From contig JAVLRN010000009.1 in assembly GCA_032821775.1 (NCBI GenBank), positions 2,728,001-2,792,000 on the forward strand: 64,000 bases of DNA, given 5' to 3'. How positions within the stretch are numbered: position 1 is the first letter of the stretch; each line of letters begins with the position of its first letter. Positions 33,501 to 42,779 of this stretch are shown here, piece after piece. A model generated the notes under the pieces. That model was not told the origin of the DNA, did no database searches, and worked only from the letters and a program-made list of their open reading frames with translations. Source of the stretch: Sanguinoderma infundibulare (taxonomy: Eukaryota; Basidiomycota; Agaricomycetes; Polyporales; Polyporaceae). The translations under genes were made by a program, and so were the position numbers.

Positions 33501-35933
33501 TTGTCGTGTAGACTGCAGTGCATTGTCTTTGGTGCGAAGGCAAATTGCCCACACATGTGATGAGTAGTCATCATAGAGCAGAATTGCATGCTGGTACTTG
33601 TGGTATGATGGCATGGGGAACGATTTCAGATCAACATGGATCAGCTCAAAAGGTCAGGATGCATGCTGATTGTCAATCAGGTGAGATTGCGATGGCATCT
33701 TGCCTTCAGCACATCCATGGCAAATCGAGTTCTTTTTGGGAGTCTCGACAATCAGACACTTCTCAGTGTGTTTCCGAAGATGTCTCAACACTTCATCTGA
33801 AGGATGACTTAAGTGATGGTGGAGAGTCTCATGATCAATGCCTTTAAGCACAACCATGTTTCGCACCTTTACAGGCTGCGTATAAATCACATAGATAGTA
33901 TCACCAACATTGCACGGTTCAAAAGAAACGACACACTCATTGTTGCAGTAGAGCGAGATCTTGGTGGTAGTAGCACATGCTGACATCCCATCTCGCAGGA
34001 GAGCACCCATAGAAATGAGTTTATTGGTGAGACTTGGAACCAAGGCAACATTTTTCAGCCTTAATGTTTCACCTGTCTCCAATAGTAGGAAGACAGTGCC
34101 TTTGCTAGTCATATAAGTAACACCATCAGCAGTGTTGAGTGGTAGTTTGGTCTTGTAGTAGCGGAAATCAGCAAAATCACCCATGGAATGAGTGAAGTGC
34201 ATTGATGCTCCTGAGTCGAGCATCCACATACTTTTGTCACGGTTGACGATGGATTTCGCTTTCCCCTTACACTTCGCGCACACTGCATATGTAGAGCGGT
34301 GAACACATGTATTATCTTCTGTAACCACTGGTAATACAGGTGTGGCTACAGGTACACGCGATGATACTATATGATGAGAGGGACTTGCGACACTAGTCAC
34401 TGCTGGTTGAGGCATGCAGTCAGCATACAACTCATTATGTAGTGGGGAATGGACTGACCATTGACGATTGAAGAACTCCTCGATGTCATCATCCTGCTCA
34501 TCTTCACTGCTGAGCCTGAGGGACACGGTGTCCTCCATGTCTATGTCCTCGATGACCATGCCTATGCACTCCCTGAGGTGCAGCCTGATGCACTCCTTGA
34601 GGGTGTGCCAGTGGTGCTTGGGCTCGCGGTCCTCGCGGTCTGAGTCCTCACGGCTGTCCACCTCGACGATCTGCGTGCTGCTGGGGCCCACGAGAGGCGT
34701 TGGGCTGCACGACACGTACAGGCTGGTGGTGCGGAAGTCCATGCTGGGCATCGTGAAGGATGCCCGTGATAAGCGCATTGAGTGCAGCTCTGTCATCAGC
34801 ATTGGGACGGGGTCCTTGAGCATGTCCTTGTTGGCTGGACTGGTTTGGCCGCTGGCCACAATGAGCATCTCGAGCATTTTGATGTGCTCGATGGTCGGCT
34901 CCACGCCTAACTGCATCGCAAGGGTGAACACATGTGTGAGTGCAGGGTACTGGTGGTTGGAACTGGTTTCTGTGTGGATGGGCTTGTGCAGAAGCGTGCG
35001 TGGGTCCTCCAAGTGCGGCAGTGTGCCCTTGGTGATGTCGAGAAGTACATCAGCGATGTGGGCGATGTGGGCATGCTAGTGCACACCTTGGTGCTGCTGG
35101 AAATGGCCGCATCCTCTGCGCCTGCCACGATGGCCTTGGCCTTGCTGCTGCTGCCCCTGAGGGCACTGCTGCTGGTGCTGCTGCCCATAAGGGCACTGCT
35201 GATGCTGCTGCTGCCCTTGCGGGCACTGCTGCTGCTGCTGGTGGAAAGTGGGGTCTTGCAGTTTGCACTTGACCACACTGATCTTGTTCACACTGTTGCA
35301 CAGCTTCTGCTGGTGGTGCCCCTGGCGCTGCTCCCAGTACATGATGATGTGGTTGCGCACCTTGTCGAAAGTGACCTGTTGGACAGCAGGGGTGTTCATT
35401 GTTGCAGTGAGGTCAGAGGTGTAGACCTGGATGATTGGGTCCATGGCCAACGGGAGCTTTAAGAGGAGGATCATCCCCTTGATGTGCTCAGTGATGGTGA
35501 ACTGATTGGTCTCAAGGGTCTGGAAGTGAGCACGGAGCTTGTCCATCACAGGAATGGGGTTGGACTCACTAGGGATGGTGATGCCCATGGTGGTGTGGAA
35601 GTCCTGGTAGACGACTGGGATGCCGGGCTTCCTGTAGGTGTCCTTGAGGTAATCCCAGACCTGCTTCACAGTGGTTTTGGACTCGATTGTGGTGCCGATG
35701 CTGTCGTCAATGTGGAGGTGGATGGTGCCTCAGGCAGAGGTATCGTCCTCCTCCCAGTCGTCAATCTTGGACTGATTGTCCCTGTCTGCAGTGGTGGTGA
35801 GGACTGGCTTAGTCTTGGTCATTGGCAAATGCCAGTAACCTTGAGACTGGAGCCATGCCTGCATCTTCAGCGTCCACACAAGGTAGTTGGGGCCAGAGAG
35901 GAGGGGAACGACACTCATGACAGAGTTTGACAT
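30531..35933 (-). pseudogene. Copia gag-pol polyprotein, ten stop codons, no frameshift
   Basis: A single frame runs from ATG at 35933 to TAA at 30531-30533, 1801 codons. Gag starts MSNSVMSVVPLLSGPNYLVW and ends in a Gln-rich part (35150-35250). The retropepsin motif MLDSGASMHFTH is near 34220. The pre-integrase zinc site (HETLHHHLSHPSDE, then CHGCAEGK) lies near 33710-33830. Integrase has DDYSSHVW, SDSGGE and QQNGHAE. Reverse transcriptase has RWVFDVKTDG, SGLDVCSAYLYG and IIYVDDALF. RNase H has SFTEAEYMAMSNCSHQVVW. Stops lie at 35730, 35076, 33654, 33477, 32937, 32802, 32604, 31278, 30957 and 30675: seven TGA, two TAG, one TAA. Each is one C-to-T step from CGA, CAG or CAA; the TGAs at 30957 and 30675 sit where copia RNase H usually has Arg. 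The Gag zinc knuckle is reduced to CAKCKGK without the following His and Cys. Confidence 0.93.
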
Positions 35934-36267
35934 AGTGATTGATGGGTAATTGAAGTCTGGACAGAAGAGACTAGTCAGTCATCGTTCTGAACGATGTTGA
36001 GAAGAGAGGAAATGCCAGCAGCATATACCAGCATAGGTTCCCCCTCTGTGGCATGGCAGGCAGCGATCAAGCTGATCGCGCCACATCCAAGCCACCATCA
36101 TGAGTGGCCGGCAGCATATGATTGCACCTGATCCAACACATGGATAGTCTGCCATAATGGTGACAAAGGGATAGATGATAAACGTTATAAAACGAGGGTT
36201 TGCCAGGTAAGCTGGTGAGGAGTGGAACGCAGCCAGCGATGAGCAGCGCAGTATCCACAACGTCGAC

Positions 36268-36281
36268 CAGGGCTCATAACC
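36268..36281 (-). other. Primer-binding site, half-tRNA(iMet) type
   Basis: The plus strand immediately inside the 5' LTR reads CAGGGCTCATAACC. This equals the anticodon stem-loop region of fungal initiator tRNA-Met (anticodon CAT), not a tRNA 3' end. Drosophila copia is known to prime from a cleaved 5' half of initiator tRNA ending at this point, so the same mechanism is inferred. Confidence 0.85.
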
Positions 36282-36642
36282 TGTTGAGCATAGTGGGAAT
36301 ACCACTATGGGGGACAACTACATGCAGTAGTCACACATACTTACCTGGCTAGAGAGGGAAAGAGGCTTGTAGAGATGAGTGAGGAGAAGAGCAGGAAGAG
36401 CTATTGCTATTAGGGCCAATGGGGGCTGTATATATACTACATGGGGAACTGTATTAGTAAGAACTATACAGTACCAGACTGCACTGCCGGTACACAGGTA
36501 TGTGGGCAGTGCATCACATGAAACAATCATGTGGAAGGCGGCTATACAGCGCCTGTGCTGATAGATGAGATATTGGGCTGTGCCAATATCTATGTATGCA
36601 GCTACGCTATGCAATGCTGTGCATGGCTATGCGCATTCAACA
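36282..36642 (-). repeat. 5' LTR of the copia element
   Basis: This 361-bp direct repeat is the promoter-bearing LTR for minus-strand transcription into gag-pol. It begins TGTTGAGCATAG and ends TTCAACA, as does the other LTR. Confidence 0.95.
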
Positions 36643-36647
36643 GTTGC
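36643..36647. repeat. Target site duplication GTTGC, right
   Basis: This is the second copy of the 5-bp duplication, directly after the right LTR and matching 30117-30121. Confidence 0.95.
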
Positions 36648-37205
36648 GTTTTGGACATAGCATCGGGCGCATGGCACAGGGTCTTTCGAATTCGCGGTCA
36701 CGAGGGGGTGCTCCGGGCTGTCACTTTCCACCCCGACAGCATGCGCCTCGCCACCGCGTCTGACGAAACCATCTCCATCTGCAATGCGCATACAGGACAA
36801 TGGCTCTTCACGTTGGAGTACCACTTGGATCGGGTGTTAGACATGAAGTTTTCGCCGGATGGGGCGCTGGTGCTATCTGTGTCGTGGGACGGCACGGTGA
36901 AGATTTGGGATTCGAACAGCGGCACGATGCGCTTCTCGCTCAGCGGGCACTGGCATAGCGGCTTCGTCGACCTTGCGTGCTTCTCTCCATGCGGACGGTA
37001 CATCGCGTCGGCGTTGGGGGACCGGACGGTTCGACTGTCGAAGACTCAAGACGGTTCGTGCGTAACGACATTATACGAGCACATGCGATATGTTACAAAA
37101 GTCGCTTTCTCCCCGGATGGGAAAACACTGCCGTCGGGGGCGGCCGATGGGAGTGTTTTCATTCGTCGTCTTTCTGATGTTGTTCTCGAAGAATTTTGCG
37201 AGTAG
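36643..37205 (+). pseudogene. F-box/WD40 fusion, copy 4, 3' part after the retrotransposon
   Basis: It continues the WD40 exon interrupted at 30121, with blades VLDMKFSPDGALVLSVSWDG and VKIWDSNSG, then RYIASALGDRTVRL, and ends with DGSVFIRRL and a TAG at 37203. Several structural Trp codons are changed (IWNAHTG reads ICNAHTG, RLWK reads RLSK, VWD reads VLD), which fits relaxed constraint. With 28365-30121 it forms one dead gene. Confidence 0.85.
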
Positions 37206-38545
37206 AATATTGCTATAGTGGAGTGGTGTCAATATATTGCTGTATGTGATATCATACTTCGTCGACTAGAGCTTGTTGTTTATGATATTGCAGCTGGATA
37301 CACGAGAAGCCGCGGAAGCGCGGCGGAGGTCGGTCGCGTTCGGCAGGGGAAATTCGTCTCCGTGGGCGACGAACGGCACCGCTCCCTCTGCCGAACGCGG
37401 AAGTTGGCGCGGTTGTATGGGGGTCCCATCGTGACGCGGTAGCAGTTCGCCTGTGGACTGTACGGACTTCATTAGACTTGGAAGGAGCAGGTCACAGTGG
37501 CCCAAGCAGGTGCAGCACTCACGTCGCGCTCGGTTTCTTCGGGCCAAATGCGCAAGCGATCGAAAGCATATTCGCAGCTGGATCATGGTTGACGTCGATG
37601 CCGCCTCTTCAAAGAGTTCCGGAACGCTTCCTGGTGGTCCGGTCAACGCCGCCAGGTCCGTCTGCACTCACACTCACAGGCGTCTGAGTCGACCTGACCG
37701 GTGAGCAAGTTACGACAGTCCTCCCTTTGGCAGACCTTCCGCTCGAGTTAGCATCGATGTTGGCGACCTGATCAGGTCAGCAGTCGCGAAAACCGACATA
37801 CGTTCGCCCCACGCATGGCCACTTCTACCCCCACCACCTTACCTCATGGGCCTCTTCCACGTCTCCTATTCGGCCTCCGCGCAGCGGTCGCGTTCGCGGA
37901 GAAAGTCCACCTTTATGTTCGTCTCCCGTAGTGGTAGTGGTAGCACAACGGAACGTTAGATGCTGGAATGTAGCAGATGCCTTGACTGTCCGACGGAGGA
38001 TGGCCAGTACTCCCGGGGACGGAGGAAGCGGTTGGAGTCGAATACTTCTGACCCGACGCGTGGACGGCGCGCGTCGGTCGCGCGCATTCTTGCAGGGTTC
38101 GAGTGGGCTCCGGAGGACATTGCGCGTGCGGTAGGTAGTGCATAGACGAGAAAGTAGCTGACAGTGCGCAGGGCGCACATGGCGTAAGTGCAACTGTCTG
38201 CTCGGCAGAGAGCACGACTGTAGAGGGGGATGGCAGCCGTATAGTGTGATGACATGGGACTACTTGAACTGCTGGAGGAAGAGTTGCCACGCAAGCCAAG
38301 TGAGCAAGGGGGGGGGCACTAACCAACCGAGGCGCGATGACGCGGTCGTGCCTGTTCGTGCGCGTGACGGCGTCAGAAGCAAGCTTCTGAAAGGCTCTTG
38401 TCTTCTTGAGGAAATGAAGCTCACTGCTAATGATAGTGCAATGGGAGCGCATGATACATGGTGTCTGCTTTCGCTGACAAAGACGACTACAGATACAGCC
38501 AGTCTGATCGGATGCCGCTATCTTCACTCAATAAGCTGTAATACT
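37206..38545 (-). other. Module X copy (unrecognised, frames uncertain)
   Basis: Sequence related to 10.37-10.69 kb and to 45.2-46.0 kb lies here on the minus strand. It includes a Ser-run region (about 38250) and open stretches 37266-37667 and 37956-38294. The equivalent of NARDPKRLL in the 10.5-kb copy is recognisable near 38080. No single frame with consistent splice sites could be followed, so it may be decayed. It follows F-box/WD40 copy 4 as the 45.2-kb copy follows copy 5. Confidence 0.4.
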
Positions 38546-39319
38546 TCAGATTTTGAGGGACCCGGGAATGATCTCGACCCAATACCTGCGCATACGATGC
38601 GCACGAGACACTGAAGCTCAAAGGAATGATAGAAGACGGACCAGTCGGGGCGGGGATGAAGGCGATGTTCTTCATCTTCTGGAAACGGACGTCGAGGGAC
38701 TCGAAGCGGGCGCGGGCCTTCTCGACGTGTCGACTGAGATGGCCATGTGCTCGAACCCGCGGCGGGGCTCCTGGTTGCCGCTGGCGTAGCCTTGGAAGTT
38801 GGCATCGGACTCTGCCGTGGTTGTGGGTAAGCTCGAGGATGCCCTCGCGGCCGAAGCAGTTGTCGGCGTTCGTGCCCTGGCCGTGGTCATAGGCGAGGAA
38901 GTAGAGGGTGAACGTCTCGAATGCACGCTCTGTTGTGAGTTGTGTTCGAGGGACGAGGCCGGTCAGCGTGTGACAATGAGAACAGGGAGGCGTAGGACGG
39001 ACTGGTGACGACATCCATACCGAGAACCTAGCAAGCAGGGTCAACGAAGATGTCTATATAGGATTCAGGAATGAGGAATGAGGACAGACCTCTGTAGAAC
39101 TTAAGGGAAGCCTCGGGGTCCTTGACACGAAGCATGGTGTGATTGAACTGGTGGGCGGGCGAACATGTGCGACATAACTCGCACGCGGGACGCGGAGGAC
39201 CTTAAAGCTGGCAGTCTGCTCGGTGCGCGCGGCATGGCCAGTGGACGAAGGGTTGTGAAAAGATGAGGACGATGGAGCTGAGGAGGCGGCAATGGGCGAG
39301 AAAGAGATCGAGCGAGCAT
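38546..39319 (-). pseudogene. Glyoxalase I pseudogene
   Basis: It is colinear with the intact glyoxalase I gene at 46.2-47.0 kb: start [12 protein letters not shown] at 39319, exon [18 protein letters not shown], then [19 protein letters not shown] and [12 protein letters not shown]. Small deletions break it. TACAGAG replaces TACACAGAG at the end of the FNHTM exon, and GGCAGAG replaces GGCACAGAG after THNHG; further indels lie between this point and the terminal [10 protein letters not shown] region at about 38550-38580. Key residues are still visible but cannot be read in one frame. Confidence 0.8.
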
Positions 39320-39439
39320 GATCAAGATCCGCGATTGGAAACAGATGTCGATGACGATCGATGACGCGCCCGACGCAAGGGATGCGAAACGCAGCGTGAC
39401 GGACAATCAGGGCCACACAGACCCGCCGGTGACGGGAGA

Positions 39440-41140
39440 CTAGCGTCTGTCCCTCTCCGTCTTCTGCTCCTGCTCGTTCTCCTTGTCAACTTCTCTTCTG
39501 CGCAGTCTTGCCGTCCGCGTACGCGGTGCTCCAGACTCGTGCGGTGCCCGTCTCGCACTGTGACCTTCAGGCAGCCGAGTACAGACCCTGAAACGACCGG
39601 ATGGTCGAGCTGACCACCAGCAAAACAGAGCGGCAACATCTAGCCCTCTCACAGTGGCATGAGCATAAGAACCGATACTCGAATGGTATGGACCCGAGGT
39701 TACGTGGGGTTCGACAGCGGGTTCGATAGAGGTCGGTTCGGAGCAAACGAATCGCACACTGTCCCAGACGCTGAAGGTGGCGTGTCGCGGAGATGATGGC
39801 TGAGCTGGTACGCTTGGACCTGCACAGAGACGTATGACTTAGCGTAACGAACAAGGGTGCACCTGAAAACCAGGTATATTCAAGGAAGAGCAAACTCACC
39901 TCGCTGAACGAGATGCTCCCGGTGGTACTTGGCTTATGAGCGACCGGGTGCTGGAAATACTCCGTGAGGTCGCCGTTACCAGCGAGGATCGCTGCACCGA
40001 TGACGTCGTGGTGACAGAAGTCTGCGGTTTGGTGTCAAGCGGGTCGTGTTAGTGGGCTGTCAAGGCGGTGTGACGCCGACGTGGTAGCAGTTTGCCTGTG
40101 GATGAACGTGGACTGGAATGTCACTATTCACGGGAACTGAACTAGCAAGGGTAGCAGCCATTACCTCGTCCTCGATTTCTTCGAGCCAAAGGTCCACGTC
40201 GTCGATGGACGTGCAGGCGAACTTGCCGAAGGTCGTGATATTCTCCAGGCGGCGGTCGTGGACGTCTGCGCCTGCGCTCTCCATGTCGGCCTCCTGCAGC
40301 TCCAGAACGCCGAGTCGCTTCAAGATCGGCCACGCCCTCTCCACCTGTCGGTCGCGGGTCATACAGTCAGCTTCGACAGCCACATTCGACTCGGAGTGCG
40401 CACATATCAACAGGTAGAATCACATACGCCTTCAAATTCAAGTTTAGCTTCGTCCGGCCCCCATCATCCTCGACATCAAACTTGAGCGCATCGACAACCT
40501 TATTGATGATGTCGTACTGCACTGTCCTTTTCGAAGGCTTGACTCGGGCGAGTAATATCAATTGCGGCGCCATCATGACCTGTCAGCGAGGTTGTCATCA
40601 ATTCAGCTCGCAAAAGCTCAGACTGGTGCGAGAGGACGTACCGGGACATGTACGGCACATCTCAGCTTCGGTAGGTGAATCATTTCAAGATCGCCCCCTG
40701 TTGATTATGGATCATATAGTCAGTCAGCGACCACGTTCGAGTGCGCAGAACTGGCACAGAACATCAGAAAACAGCCTCACACACACCTTCAACTTCAACA
40801 CCAGCTTCATCCGCCCCTTGGCCTCCGGCTTCCTTCTCGACGTCCAACTCAAACGCATGGACAGGGGAGGCTGTAGCAATACTGCCACCCGGGAGTGGCT
40901 GCTCCTCCTATCCGCCACCACTCCGCCGTCAGCCTGCGCGTGCAACCGTCCCGGAATTTTGACTGGAGCTGGTCAGTATGTCGTGATAGTCCGTCTCTAT
41001 CGAACACCTGCCTTGAGCGAGCAGTCAACTAGTCAAGCTTTAGTCGAGTCGCGATCGCGCACCTTCGCGCAGGTCGAACCGGAGGTCAATCTGGCACGTG
41101 ACCACATGCGTCGGATTGGACGCCGCGGCTCGGGCTGCAG
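39440..41140 (-). other. Module B gene copy, multi-exon (unrecognised family)
   Basis: On the minus strand, successive open pieces with splice-like ends are THVVTCQIDLRFDLRE, VFDRDGLSRHTDQLQSKF, EEQPLPGGSIATASPVHAFE, LEMIHLPKLRCAVHVP, MAPQLILLARVKPSKRTVQY with IINKVVDALKFDVEDDGG, ILKRLGVLELQEADMESAG with LENITTFGKFACTS and DDVDLWLEEIEDE, DVIGAAILAGNGDLTEYFQH, and a last exon TFSVWDSVRFV. Most introns are 50-85 bp. The last exon is shifted relative to the other copies and one phase near 40445 does not fit a perfect donor, so it may be slightly damaged. I do not recognise the family. It lies head-to-head with F-box/WD40 copy 5. Confidence 0.5.
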
Positions 41141-41149
41141 CTAGTTAGG

Positions 41150-42779
41150 CTCCCAGAGAGCAGATGGACCACCAAACTATCCCCGGCTGGGTGAGTCCAT
41201 CCGCTATGTCGGCATCGTCTTCGTCTGACCTTCGTTTCAGAGCCCAGCCCACCACTAGAGAAGGGCGAACATCTCCACTTCTCTGTCTGTCAACCAATTC
41301 GGCAACTGCAGCCATTCGCGCACGTATCAGCGTAGAGCTACCTCCCTCTTGCATCCAACAATATCCCTGATTCCCGTCGCTAGAGTACCGTCGCATTGGC
41401 CCTCTGATGCGAGTCGAACTCCCTCATTTCACGTACGTCCACAAGCAAGACCACGAACGTCTCCAAGTTCCGGTCACCGCGGCGGTACTCAGGCGGTCGC
41501 CATTCGTTATCATCTTCCTGGACCCATGCAGACAGCTGCCGACCATTACCACGTCTGAGCAGACTCTTACGTGTTCTGGCTTGGAGGTGTCGTGGAGCAG
41601 GATCACCGGCAACTTCAAGTTAAAGGTGGTCTCGTCAACATCGCCGGATGCCCGGTCCCGCGCAGTGCGTAAATGTGCGTCCCATCACCATCGCTCAGCA
41701 TCATGGGTGTGTCCCTGGCAGTGTCGATGTGCATCGTGGACGTGAATGACGAGAGCGTATTTCCGGAGGTGGTGGCCAACCGCGCCCAGCGCGCCGAGAT
41801 GTACTACCCTAGCCCTGTCGACGGTAGTGTTCGGCTCGTTTGGCTTAAGAGGAAGTACAAACTTCGCACAAGCGTTCCGGCTGCATGTGTCAAAACACAC
41901 CCAATCACCGCATTCGCACGTCAACGGTCGTATGCGCGGTGGCGCAATTCGTTCGTATGTCCATCCATTTCTACATCGCCTTCCTCGGCAACTTGCAGAC
42001 AGTCCCAGCTCCCGCATATCAGTATTATGTATGCACATACATTCAATGGTCTTCCGCCGGAAGTGCGGCCAGGCACATCCCGCATAGTCCCCTCGTACAA
42101 TCGCCGAGCACTGTTGACTCCGATGTGACCTCGCCAGTCCGATCCGTCAAACGATTTCCTCTATCTGCCTCTGCGTCGTATCATATCCCATCGTTACCCG
42201 CGATACAGCCGCCGTCTGTCAGGATCTAGGCGGGACACTGCCCGACAGAACCCTACTACAAGTACGTATGGTGCGTGCAACTATTCATACTAGTATCAAT
42301 ACTAATACAGTGTACTTGTACCCGATACAGGTAATCGTTAGCGCATTGTACAGGCTCATTGGCTGTGTTGTGTAGAAGTGCGTGTGATGGTAGGGAGCCT
42401 GAACTTCCGGGGCTCAGTTGGTCCGGAAGTTGCACATGGTGAACTGACCTGCTCCGGACTCGAAAATTACAGGTGTAGCCTGTGAAGTCATTCCACAGTT
42501 CGCATCGGAATGAACTCTCCACGTTATGTGGACACGGCTGAAGTAGAAACTCGGTCGGTCAGAAGCCTATCAATTCACGTTGCGAAACTGGACCCGAGGG
42601 TTCAGGGTACTTTGAGTTCGATGTGGACACGTCCGAAGTGTTGTAGGCGGCTATCAGATGCCGAGCCTTCTGACCCTCGGGGCTACTGCGCCTCAAAGAC
42701 TATATCTCACCGGGCACACTGCATCGGCCGCGTGTACTCCTCCTGCCTTGCCCTCCTCCCATTCCGCACACGACTCGCT
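41150..42779 (+). repeat. Duplicated module C and 5' flank (copy at 27.0-28.4 kb)
   Basis: It is colinear with 26961-28364. It contains a broken piece with QLQVKGGLVNIAGCPVPRS (a TGA lies upstream of it at YHV-stop-ADSY) and an open piece with FPEVVANRAQRAEMYYPSPV. It lies between the divergent module B and F-box/WD40 copy 5, so it must also contain their promoters. Near 42.7-42.8 kb a 36-bp tandem repeat spans the F-box gene start. Confidence 0.5.

Larger units (their letters stand above)
30122..36642 (-). mobile_element. Complete Ty1/copia LTR retrotransposon, minus orientation
   Basis: The 6521-bp element is bounded by 359- and 361-bp direct repeats beginning TGTTGAGCA and ending TTCAACA, flanked by GTTGC. 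Inside, on the minus strand, are a primer-binding site, a leader, one gag-pol frame and a polypurine tract. The domain order protease, integrase, reverse transcriptase, RNase H is that of Ty1/copia, not Ty3/gypsy. It lies antisense in exon 4 of an F-box/WD40 gene. Ten in-frame stops mean this copy cannot make its own proteins. LTR identity is about 96% by eye, so the insertion is fairly old or was mutated rapidly. Confidence 0.96.
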
